Positions 1 to 12,700 of a DNA stretch of 64,000 nt are shown here, piece after piece. The position numbers and the translations under genes were made by a program. This stretch comes from Alentia gelatinosa (Eukaryota; Annelida; Polychaeta; Phyllodocida; Polynoidae): NCBI GenBank assembly GCA_950022655.1, contig OX465580.1, forward strand, positions 46,188,028 through 46,252,027, read 5' to 3'. The first letter of the stretch is position 1, and each line of letters opens with the position of its first letter. Below the pieces are notes generated by a model, which saw nothing but the letters and a program-made list of their open reading frames with translations, was not told where the DNA came from and did not search any database.

Positions 1-436
1 ACTTCAACTAAAATTTTAATCCATATGCTTTCAATTCTTCGTTGTAACGTTCATTGTCAGTCGGGCCCAATGACCACTAAATACATAGCATGTGGTTGGT
101 TGGTGTTAATCAAATCTTAAACGTAGAATCTACCAAGAGTCCTTGGTGGATACTAAAAGGTGATAGTGATCTACACGGTTAATAAAATTTCATGGAGTCT
201 TGTAGTAATAATGATCAAAAAAGGATTTTAGAAAGCATGGAGAACCCTGCAATGTTGGTCATGGAATAGGGGTGTTTGGGGAGGTATAAACCACTGTATA
301 TTTTGTGTGACTGAGGCTCAATAATACTATCTTTGTTTTATAGAAGACAAAATACTTTTGTTGGAAGAGTGGACTTTCATCGATTTGGTTACTTCTATTG
401 TACCTGGGCATTATAAAGTAAAGTAATAAGGCATAC
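1..436. other. Part of MEGF8 intron 18; dispersed repeat at 251-361
   Basis: No coding exon is seen on the minus strand. Positions 251-361 resemble 35254-35369 in the same orientation (shared AATGTTGG, CATGAA/GGAATA, AACCACTGT and GAGGCTCAATA blocks), so this is a copy of an unnamed interspersed repeat. Confidence 0.5.
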
Positions 437-738
437 CTGGGCTCTGGCTGGTCCTGAGTTGCGGGGTTGATGTGGCTCCATAGTCCCATATCCAGGTCGT
501 ACTTCCACAGATCATTACGCAGACCATGACTCAGGGAGTATCCACCGAACATGTAGAGCTCATGGCTGCCACACGCTACCAGCGAGTGGCCCATGCGCGA
601 CACCGAGCTGTTGAAGGCATTGTAGGCACTCGCCCGCCAGGGGTCGTACACAGAAGAGTAGACGCCAACACGGTCTGAGATGATGACGTCACAGGCCATG
701 CCGCCATACTCATCCTTACAGACGCACTGACCCAGCAC
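437..738 (-). CDS. MEGF8: MEGF8 exon 18: EGF end and start of second kelch propeller
   Basis: VLGQCVCKDEYGGMACD completes an EGF. MGHSLVACGSHELYMFGG and LRNDLWKYDLDMGLW form the first blade of the second propeller. It ends PEPR at phase 2 on GTATGC. The next exon, expected to begin with a blade like FHAA-Y, is not within 1-436, so the gene runs off the left edge. Confidence 0.9.
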
Positions 739-3700
739 CTGCCGAGTACAAGCTATGTCACCAACTGCGTTCTGTCGTTTCTTTTTAGTTCGAGTTTATA
801 CAGAAACATCTTCATCTACGAACTGGAAGACTTTGTTTTGAACACTAGGACAAGATATTTTCATTGATCATTCAGTAGGAGCATTTCACCAATTGAAGCA
901 TTAGAATAACAGAGTGTATTTTTAACTCACATATGAATTCGGATTCATACCATATCATTGTATCTATGATCTATGATCTCCATTTACTTTTATATCTAAC
1001 CAAGGTTCTCAATTGAGTATTTTAGAAAGCCACTAAACTTTAATGAATTACTATTTTCCAATCATATTTTTTTCATAATTTTTAACATGTTTTATATGAG
1101 ATGCTGTAAAAAAAGACGTGTGCAAACGAACAATAAGACGTACTTCGTCACAGGTTCCTTGGTTGATGGTGGCTGAACAGTTCTGAGGGCACAGCTCGAG
1201 ATCACAGTCGATGCCGCCATAGCCAGACGCACACACACACCTATCGTCCACACAAACTCTGTTCCCCTGACATTCGCCAACACAACTATTCACACGGTAC
1301 GTGGCGTTAAACCCGCGTGTACTGGACGTGCCTGTAGAGGAGTCAACAGTTTAATCATTCAGAAACGTAGCGAGTAACGGTAGTGCGTTCTTTCATACGG
1401 GAGAAGTTCATCATCATCTCGAACCACGCCCCAATTAGACTCAATGGGGAGCGGATGTCACGGAAGCTGCTAATCAGCAGTTGTAACTCCGCCCCCATTA
1501 GGGTGATTGACAAGTTAATACTGGTGAGCGTCATAAGCGAAAGACGAAAATCTGGAGTTGTTTCAGACAACTTGTAACTTGAAGTACGTTGTTAGATGTT
1601 AACCTGATGATCTTCATGTCTTATACGAATGACTTATAACATACGACAAGGATATGAAAGATATGATACTGTTCGTTCCTGTAAATCATCTATTGGGTAA
1701 ACTAAGACTATTTCTTTGGCTAAGTGAAGAAATCCTAATGTCTACTAAGGTTGGCGTGTGCCGCTCTCGTTGACACCAAAAATCAACAGAAAAACACTAC
1801 CTATGACTTAAGCTACATCCATAACGGCGGATAGTAATTGTTTCTGACAATAAAGAAATGTTAAAGAAATGCCCTCCTGAGAACGAACGAGATCGAGTAG
1901 TGAATTCATTTATGGTACTACTTCATTAGAGGTAGGGCATTTTTCACATTTTATAATTAAGCTAATGGAATTTGAACTGATCAACCAGTATGCAGAGGTG
2001 ACTTACTCGGCTCGATGTTGGCCTCGAAGTAGACAGTGAGGTAGCCGGACTTGGCCTCGACTTTGAGCGGCTGTTCGTAGTTGTAGCCGCAGTAGGCGGC
2101 GAGCAGGGTGGCCGTGGACCGCGAGTTGCTCGTCATAAAGCTGGGAATACCGTCATACACGTACACGTAGTCCTGTAACGAGCAGGTTAACATACACGGT
2201 GAGGCACAGTTACCTCGTCGTTATGACAATGACAAAGGGAGCATTAGAGGTTCACTGTAATTATTGTGATTGTAATTTATTATAATGTCAGACAAGTAAA
2301 CATTTTGTGCTTACTCAATAAGTAAAAATAGGGCTATTCACATTTTCTTAGATTATGTAGGAAATGTATAGTTTTCTTCAATTCATCCCAAAAATAGATT
2401 TGATCAAACTTGTAAAAAGAATGGTATATTACGTATTTACTACATTCTGCGAAAGTTTGCGGAAAATGTACAGTACTCACTTAATGTACTTTAGAATAAC
2501 GCCTCCTTACTAAAAATCATGTTTAAATATCTCTTGCTAAACTATCTTGGTGATAAGAGAACCACTTTGAATAGTGGGAAATAACCAAGGATTCAATGCA
2601 AATGATTTATATCAATACTAAGAGGAAACACCAACCCTGGAGCAGAGCGTCTTGATATCGGTCTCCATGGAGAAGGTAATCGTGGGTACAGGGTCAACGA
2701 GACGCAGATTATTTAGATCCGGGTGAATCGTTAGTATCCACAGGCAGTACGCATGCGCCATATTCTTCACCCCGTTTCCGGCGTGCGAACCAAGCGCCCC
2801 GGAAGTGATGTTACCGAGGATGGTTCGTCCTTCGCAGCGCAGGTAGCAGCGGTCGCCACCTGTCGGTCGCCCGTAATAGCCCTCCCTGCACAGCTCACAG
2901 GTGTCGCCCTCCGTGTTGTCGCGGCAGAAACATCGGCCCGTGGTCGCGTTGCAGATGCCTCTGTCCACATCGCCGTGCCCGTTACAGTCGCACGGTACGC
3001 AGCCTGAACCATGCAAACAGACACCTTTCATTTTGCATCCTGGGTTGCACTGTCACCAGCGCCATTTCTACACAAGACAAATTTTCCTACTAAGTTGTTA
3101 TTCATTCCCTTGTTATATATCTTATATATCAATATTTGATATATATATCATCGATCAAGCGAAATGTCTTCAATATGCAGATGATACTGTTTTAGACACT
3201 AGTTACTCTATAGAAACTGCGAAAAGAATTTTATAACAGGACCTGAATAAATTGGTCACATGGTGTAACTGTAATTATTCTACATTAAATGTGAAAAAAA
3301 TTAAGGTAGCTTCATATGGTTCTACAAGAAAGGCAATTGGGGAAGTGGTATTACACTGTAAATTGCGCATAAATAATGAAGAAGTTCAGCAGGTACCCTT
3401 GTATAAATACGATTGATTACAGATCGAAATATCAACCGTAATCAACATATCTGTAATCTTATTTAAACGGTATCTCACAAAAGTCACTTAAAGAAGCTAA
3501 CGATTACATATCGAAAATTCCAAAATTCACGATTTTACCTTTATTAGATTAATCCTTTAAGGACGAATGATGCCTTGAGGCATCGAAAAGACAGGCCGAA
3601 TAATGCTTTTGCATACTCGAACAAGACTTTATTATCACAACTTCAAATTCTTCAAAACAAGGCACTTAGGATAGTATTAAAAACAGAGAATGACACCCCC

Positions 3701-6700
3701 AGGCTATCATCCACAGATGTACCCAGTTGCCTTATCTTGCTGATCGAAGAGACTTTCATATCGATGTTATATGTACAAACTGAGCGTGAACTACATTTGC
3801 AGTTGTTTTAAAAAAAAAGACGGACACCGCGGTCCTGTGAAGCGGTAGCGATCAGACAAAATACCCCATGATATACATTTTTTTTCTTCCTTTTTTCGTT
3901 TGTTTATGAAGAACTCTCGCCAGAGCGAGTTTTTCAGTTCCAACATATTACAGCATCATCTTAACAATCAGGTACAATCAATGATCCGACGTTTTCAAGA
4001 GGATTTTATATAAGATGCCCTAATGGCATGGTATAAGTTGAAATTTCTTAGAAAGAGATGAGAATGATGTAATGGAAATGAAAACAGCAACGTTGGCTCA
4101 CAGCTTTTTCACCCGGTTTTTGAAATATTTTTCGTCAGCGATAGTTTAGACCTCCGTGGACAGGTTGTCCCATGCTTTGACGCCTCGCCAGAATGACTGA
4201 GGTTGTTTTTGGACAAGGTAACTTGAACTTGATAATTCTGCGATTTTTTTGGGGTGGCCAGGTCACATTTTGCATATAGTGCATTAGCGGATAGCCCGGA
4301 TACACCTCTATAATTGTGTAGCAGTTTTAGTCCTCTAACTAAGAGCCTATCTAATGCGCTCTGGTCCATCTTCCGGAAGCTATCATGGACAAATGAGCAA
4401 TATTCTACTACCGATTGGATGTTAGCTATGAAGATTTTTCGGGCTGCATCAGCAGTCAGGCAGTACCTTAGCTTCCCTAGCTTGAACAAGCAGCAACTGA
4501 TGGTTTTCATCAGGGCATTCACTTGTGGTATCCAAGTAAGTGACGAGTCTACGATCAGTCCCAAATATGGGTAAGACTGACAGGAGTTCAAAAGATGATT
4601 GTCACTGTTTTTGGAAGAGCTCCCACCCAATATTGGCAAAAAATCTGTTCATTACAGAAGGAAATTCCCCATCAGGGACAGCCTCTCCTTCCACTACCAG
4701 TTCACAAATTTTTCCTTCTTCACCCAGGTTTAATAGGTCATTGATGACTCTCCAGAACTTACACGGCGAACCCTTCGTTTCATTGAGCTTATTTTTACAA
4801 TCACAGCTTTTTTTCCGTCCTAAGCTTGCATTTGATGTCTCTGGAGGACCGCCTCAGTTCCTTGAGTATGACAGCACTACGCATTTTTTTAATAAAGCTT
4901 AACCAGGCTCCTGCGATGCAGTATTAGATTGCTAAATTCTCGTGATATCCAACTGGGCTTACTTCTTTGGAAGTTTCGGACTTTGTTTGGGCAATGCACA
5001 TCAAGAAATTTATTGAGAACATTAAGAAGCTTTTCCCACATGCGGTCAACCCTGTCTCTTTCACTTGGGAGCTCATCCATATGTTTATTCACAAACTCAG
5101 CTAACTCATCTAGTTCGTACTGTCAGTAGCTCCTACCTGTAAATTTTATTTTTGCCCAGATTGTTTTGGCCTTTTTTCTGACCACTAGTATAGGAAATTG
5201 GTCGCTGAGGAAGTCATCAAGCACATCGGATTGCTCCTCACACTGAGAATTGGTATATATGTGGTCAATGACGGTTCCGCCCGAAGGGCAGGGGTGGGTG
5301 ATATCTTTAATTGATTGTTGGAGGCCTCTATTTCTAATAAATGTTGTCGCCAATTGGTCTCAGGAGGGCTTGATTTGTTTAGATCAACGTTTGGGTCACC
5401 TAGAATCCATATATCCCTACTACAAATATCGGCGTGATCAACAATTTCTGTGAGTTTCTCATACATTTTCTTAGCAGATCGAAGCAGCGGCTTGTAACAG
5501 GTGATAATGCAGAGGCATCTTAGATTGGTTTATCTAAACAAATGACCATCATTTCATGATCAGGACAGCTAACATTTAGTTTGTCATAGATCGTCGCATA
5601 CTGAGCTAACTCTGCGGTTATGTAGCACCCAAGTCCACCCCAGGATGAGTACTGCCGATCTAGCCTAGAAAATTTATAACCAGTCCATGCAAGCATTGAG
5701 TCAGTAATTGCGTCAAGGAGAAGTGTCTCAGTCAAAGAGATCACCGAGGCACCGTTGAAGATGTTTTTGACTTCATCAAATTTTGAGAAGAGACTACAAA
5801 TATTTTGACCAACTCGCTTGATACCTCATAGGTCGTCAAAATTGACCAAAATCAAAAGGGGAGTGAGGTGAGATGAGATAATTCTGCTATTACGCAAGCA
5901 CTATGCGCGGTAGCATGAACTGTCCTGATATTACTTTAGTAATAATCAGGGCAGTTGTGGAGAGACAGATTACTGAGTGATATAATGCTGGGGGGGGGGG
6001 GGGGGGGGGTTAAGAGTAGTCCGCCAGGGGGGGGGGGGGGGATATGTTAATTGATTCAGGAAACCTCAAAGTATATTGATAATTAATAATTAAAGAAAAA
6101 TATTAAAGGTAGCTTTTGAGTGTCCGGGGAAGCATGTTATCCTAGGAGTCAAGTTAGAGTTCATGCCTGGCGGAGAGAACCAGTTTATATCAATTAATAT
6201 TAACAAAAGTAGATGGTGACTTAGTGATCAAGGTAACGTTAGGTGATATCGTTAGAAAGACGTCAAATCTGCAAGAAATGAGTAATTTATTATGTCCTTG
6301 TGGGTATATAAATTGTTGTGAACTCAAATTCCTGTCCTGAGGAAGGCGTTGAAACGCCGAAACTTTGGCTACTTGGAATAAAAAGTATGATTGTCAAATG
6401 ATTGGAGTGGACATCCGTTCTTCATAGGGAGTATAGAGTTTGACGGGCTTTCCACCTTATCTTGCATATTTCTATATGTACTCAGTTACTTATACCATAA
6501 CCTATCAAACCATCCGTCCACCCGCTAATAAGTCTTAACAAAAACAACATAGATCCCAAGTGTATAGTCAGGACTTTCCATTTGCTAAATGATTCCCTAG
6601 GACCTTAGTTGTTCCTGACAACAATGCGGTTGAACTTTATTTACTTCTGAGCGCTGAGAAGACTTATATAGAAAACTCTGACCATGATGTACATGCTACA

Positions 6701-9700
6701 AACCAAGATAGGACTTGGAATGGGGCCTTTGGTCACGTTCTATGGATAACGTCAAATCTTTCGTGTTGTGTAGCATATGCAAGCATTTCCAAGTGAATAA
6801 CCACACATGTTCTGTACAAAATTATACAGGTAGGATTATATGACCCATTTAGGAAAGAATAGGCCTGAGAGGGGTAGGTGAATGGATGCCGATTTTCTTT
6901 TGAGACGGGGAACAAGTTTCTATATACTCAGTAATGTGTAATAAGCGGTAAACAATCACCATAACCTAGTTTAAATACGATATCAGTGGGGTCAAGTGAC
7001 AAGTATGACAATTAGATACACAGACAATAATCGATGGCAGTGGAAGTGGTGATATATTCTATCGGGATCACGGTATACTGACCTATGGTGGTGGCCTCGC
7101 CGTGTGCCCCTGGCTGGCACATCTGGCAGTGGTCGCCAGTAGACCAGTGCTGGCACTCGTCACACACGCCCACCCCGGTGATACACGTACTGTGGTTATT
7201 GCAGCCACAGTTCACGTTACATTCGTTCCCCGTCCACCCGACGTCACATAGACACTCAAAGTCTGGGGCGCCCGAGCAGTGGCCATGCACGCAGTCGTGG
7301 TAACACCTGAAATGACCGACGGGTGTGTGAGTGGAAGGAGCGAGTACAAATACAGCATGAGAGCGTCAAATGACATGTTCGTCCTTTTTCCTCTTTATTT
7401 TCAAGATAATAAGGGCGACCAAGTCTGAATACAAAATGGCTAGTTTTGTCCGGATAGTTCAACCATAAAGAGCAGGCTATAGGGGCATCTCCATTTTAGA
7501 TTTGACAAATATAACATATCATTCATGTAAGTACATATAAATATGATTATGAAACCGACAAAAGAAGCTCATGATTTAAAGGGTCTGGGTGAATGTCTTA
7601 CATCACACTACGAACAGTGAATAAGGGACTTACTACAACGAGTAACTCATCGATCACTACACACACAGCACACAGCGAGTAACTCACTGATAACCACACG
7701 TCAGACAGAAGGTAACTCACTGATCACAACACAGCACACAGGAAGTAAGTCACTGATCACTACACACACAGTTAGTAACTCACCACGCACCAAAGCAAGT
7801 AACATTCTGATCACCACACACCACAGTTAACTCCACACAGAGGAGAATCTCACTAATCTCTACCCACCATCCACAGCAAATATCTCACAGATCACAGGTC
7901 TCCCAGTGCCCCGCTTCCCCAATATAGGTTTTTTTAATAGGTTTTGAAAATCAAAATATAGGTTTTTACAGGTTTTTCAAGGCCCAAAACATAGGCTTTT
8001 ATAGGTTTTTAGGTTAACATAATCAGCATATTAGGAGTAAAAATATAGTGAATTGCTCATTTTTAGTTCTTGATTTCTAAAAAAATGTAACTAGTACTAA
8101 ATTGCAGGACATCAGGATGTCTGGCTCATCAGGTTATACCCAGCAAGCATGTATACGGTGTTGAGTTCCCAACAGGCAAGCCAGCCTGGCAAGAAGTCAT
8201 GCCAACTGTTGATTCTTAAACACTTTAATGATCTGTTAAATAAACCAATAATGTAGATTTCTTGTTATTTGACAATCTAACTTTGTGTAATGACAAGAGC
8301 TAAGAGTGCATTTTAGAATAGAAATATTGGCCTTTAAAGGCCAAATTAGCAGGTGGACGCATTTAAAACTCAATATAAGGTACACCAATTAGAAACCCCC
8401 CAGGAATTGGAGCTAATGGGGAGGGGGAAAGGGAGGAGTTGGGTTACCTTAGAAGAAACTTACACAAGTTTTGTGCATATCTTACAAGTCTTTGATTACT
8501 GGGCCTGTCAGGTGTTTGGGGCAGTTCATAAAGTAGTTTGTCTTTTTTAAATCCATGTCAAAATACTAAATAATAAAACTATAGGATATTGCATTGCCAT
8601 AAAACTTGTCCAGAAAAAGGAAATCCTATACCTATCTGTACTTAGTTATGGCTCCATCTAGTGTTAGTTTGACATACTACAGGCTCCATGTTCAAAGTGA
8701 GGCTGAGCTTCAACCAGATACTTAGTGTTCTTATAAGGATATAGCTATAGGGCATGTGCCAATATGCTTGGAGAGTGATATGAACCACAGAGTCCTGTGG
8801 GGGAACATAACTGCACTACAATTCAAAGATGGCTGATACCCCCCCCCCCCCCCCATGCTATGAAATTAGACAAAGATACATAAATATCATGCCAAATACA
8901 AGTTCAACCTAAATAATGACAATTCCTAGAGGGTAAGCAACTGTCAGTGCCACTTATGGAGATGGTAAATGTTACACCAATGCTCCCTGTTAATCAATAT
9001 TGAGTAAACTTCTGTTTCAGTATGTCAATTCCAACCAAAATCCCCCCCCCCCCCCCACACTTTCAACAAATACTTGAATATCTCAGTAAATATAGAATCT
9101 ATCTAGGAAATTCCACTTCCTAGCACCTACTGTTTTTTATTGTCTTTCAAATGAGGCATATGAGGCATATTATATTATGATTGAGCCAGTTTCAGGGGTC
9201 GAAATATGTGCATAAAGGAGTTCTTAAAAATGGACCTGAAGCTACAAAAGTCCCCACCAAACTGAATTCACTATTTTTTGAAAATCTATACCAAAATACT
9301 AAATATCAAAAGTGTGAGGCATTGTACCACCATCAAACCTTCTTTCCAAAACAGAAATTATATTCCTATCTGTACTTAGTTAGCTATAAAAGGCAGAAAT
9401 GTGGTCAGGTCACTTAGTGACTCTACAAGCAGTTGTACTATAGTAGGCTATAGCCATAACCTAAAGACCAACCGTCCACCTGCTAATAACTTCTAAGATT
9501 TCATGTACACATCATTCTGCATGGTAGTGAAAATATAGGTTTTTATAGCTTATATATATTCCTTGAAAAAAAGAAGGCTCAAGAATCAAAATATAGGTTT
9601 TTATAGGTTTTAAAGGTTTCACTGCGAGGCCTGCGATCACCAAAAACAACACACAGCAAGCAATTATCTGATCACGATACACTACACGGTAAGTACCTCC

Positions 9701-12700
9701 TATACACCACCACATACAGCCAATAGCCACCCACCCTCACTACACCCTATAAGTAATTAAATATGGCAAAAGACTTACGTTTGGTTACAGACATCCTTGC
9801 CATTGCCCATGAAACCACGGTTACAGGTACAAATGTAAGAGTCTGGGGTATTTTTGCATGTGGCGTTAGTGTGACAATCATGAAGGTTCAGCCGACACTC
9901 ATGTACGTCTGGGCATGTGCCGTATGACCAGGCCGCTGGCTCACTCTCTGACACGTTGGTCGCAGATGCCACCAGTGCTGCGCATGTGTCATTCTGTTCA
10001 GGACCTGAAGAAAATGAAATAATGACATTTTCAGTTATTCACTTCATGGTAGAATGTTGGAATTGAGATATACCTTAGGATGGGCTCAGCATCTACCATC
10101 CCCTGTGATCATACAATATTTTACATTATTCATCGTATTACAGCAAGTTCAAATTTATAAGATCAGGATAAAAGGAATTGCATGGATTACAACTGAGGAC
10201 ACTGGAGAACCCGACCCGTAACGAACTCGACCCTTAACGAACTCGACCCTTTTTAAGAACTCGACCCGTTTATAATCTTCTCAACTCAAGTGTCTCAACT
10301 GTGGATAAATGCTATAATGAGGAGTAAGTATGTTATCTTGGCTTCAAAGTTGGTCTTATCTAGGGAAGAAAACAAAAAGAAAACCATTCCCCTAACCCTA
10401 ACTAATCAGACCTCTCCTTTATATGAAAATGTCTTATTTTTATACGATATCTGATACGGGTCGAATTCTCCAATCGATTTCTCCAAAACGGGTAACCACA
10501 ACTGATGCTGAGCCTGGAACGGAGCTGAGTTATCCCACGGGCCTTCATTTAATAGGTTTAATGTCATAGCTAGAAGAATGTAAAAGGAGAGTCACGGAAT
10601 TACATTTAGGGTCAGTGTTACAAATTATATTGTTATAGGTTATTATGTTAAATATACTAAAAATATAATGAAATGCTTCCGGGATCGGCTGGTTGACTGT
10701 TAGAACTAATAAAAGATGTTTTTCAATGTTTGAGTCATTTATAATTTTGTTATATATTTAAGTATAATTGAGCTATGCTCAAAGTTGAGCTACAATACTC
10801 TGTGCTACCTCAACGTCAAGATGATGGTTGTTCAACAACTGATATTTATCATAATTACTTTTATATGATTAAAAACTAGTTAAATCAAAAATAAATCACA
10901 GAAAACAGAGGGATCTGATCTGAGCATTTTTAAAAACAATTTTGTCTCGTTTCACTAGCAGATCTTAGTACATTTAAGATATCAATATATCATATAGAGT
11001 TTTTGGTGTGTCCTTCCCACAAGTTAGGTGGGTATACAGTCCATTGATTCGCCAGGTAATAACAAAGGAGAGGCCTACGGATGACGCTTACCTGTAAAGT
11101 CTCCATGGAGACATGTTCCCAGGGTGGGATTATCCATGTTCCCACACCAGCCACACTGGAAGTCGGCGAGGCAGTGGCCGCACGTGGTGTGTCGCGTACA
11201 GTCATGACACTGCTGCTCGCTCATACTGTCCATCCACTGCGTGCACCCGCCGTACGCGTACGTCATCGTGTACTCCACAAAAGGGAAGCACGTACGCGTC
11301 TGCTCGCACCATGCGCACTCGTTACGCTCAAAGAGGCACGTCACGCAGTCGGTACGTCTGAGGGTAGAGGCATATATATTTAAGTTATTGTGAGGTCTCA
11401 GGTTTCAAAGTAAATGTATGTACAGTATTTACGCCTAACGTTTGTCTCCTCTAATTATGGAGTGGTAATGATCTATATCCTTAATCTTCGCTCATTTTTA
11501 AAACCCATCTTCGGGGAGAATAAATTGAGAAATTATGAACGCTGCATTTGGGGAATCAAGTAGAGAATTGAGGCCAGGTGTAGGTGATTGAAACTTACTC
11601 TCTGCACGGCACGGGACAGAGGCTGACGTTACGCACAGCTTCCTCAAAGCGTCCTCTGCGCAGACAGCGGGCCTCCTGAGACAGCCACTCACACAGCGTA
11701 TCCTGGTCACAACATGCAACAAACAGTCAATATAACGATTATAATCCAGCTTCGACATTAAACTGCACAGAGAATAAAATATATAGGAGTCACTGATTAC
11801 CCGATTTCTTTATACACATAACATCAAGTGCTGTACTGTTGTAATAATATAATAAAATATTATAAGCTCCAACAACAATGAAGAAAGTGAGAGACTGACC
11901 TGAGCACAGGTGTCACAGCTGATGTAGTCAGAGCAGCGCGAGCAGTCCAACGCCTGCGTCACAAGGTAGTGAGCGCCCTCTGCCGGCCCGCACGTCGACG
12001 CGCCGCCCCCTACGTCCGTCTTCAGCACACAGGTACGTGACGTGGGACACCAGCCACACGCCGTGTTGGTCATACACCCCAGACAGGAGTCACTCCCGGG
12101 GCAAGTCATTTCATCATTGTATGGCTCCAGGAACTCAGCCGTGAACTCCTAAACACAGAGACAGAGGTATCAGTGGTGGTCGTAAAGCACAGGGAGGAGT
12201 CATACTGTGAACTGATCATGTAATCCTTGTATGGATCCTGGGGATTCAGACTTGAACTCAGTTGATGCATTATGAAAACCTAAACAAAACTCTTCACTTA
12301 TGAATATATATATCGAAAGAATGTCTAAGATAATATCTAACATAGTTGAAAGTTTGAAATGAAGAATCAATGACATGACTTACAGACAAAAACACACATT
12401 TAAATATGCAGTCTCTCTTGCAAAAATTGGGATTATATGACAGATTACATGTATAAATATAAATGCTTTACTTTGACTGATTAAAGAATTCGTGAGATAT
12501 AAACTTTTACACATTTCCTAGAGAAAAAATGGTTACTGAGCCCGAAGGGATGGCCGTTCGAGGTCTCTTGATGCCATAAATACTCCCGATGCCACAGGCG
12601 GAGGGACGTATTTATGGCATCAAAAGGCAGACAATGATATTCCCACGGGCTAAGTCACTACGGTTTCTTATTATTACATACCTAAATATCAAGAAAAACG

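Larger units (their letters stand above)
739..2635. other. MEGF8 introns 15-17, AT-rich, no feature recognised outside the exons
   Basis: Outside exons 16 and 17 the sequence is plain AT-rich intron. The only structure noted is a loose inverted pair near 1420-1500 (CGCCCCAATTAG against CCCCCATTAGGG). Open frames here do not look coding. Confidence 0.5.

Noticed and set aside
2753..3024. Open frames of about 85 codons on both strands across MEGF8 exon 15
   Set aside because: Shadows of the laminin-EGF coding frame; only one frame has the Cys pattern and splice sites.
7610..7890. CRISPR-like array
   Set aside because: Repeats are imperfect and irregularly spaced, and the genome is eukaryotic; it is a minisatellite.
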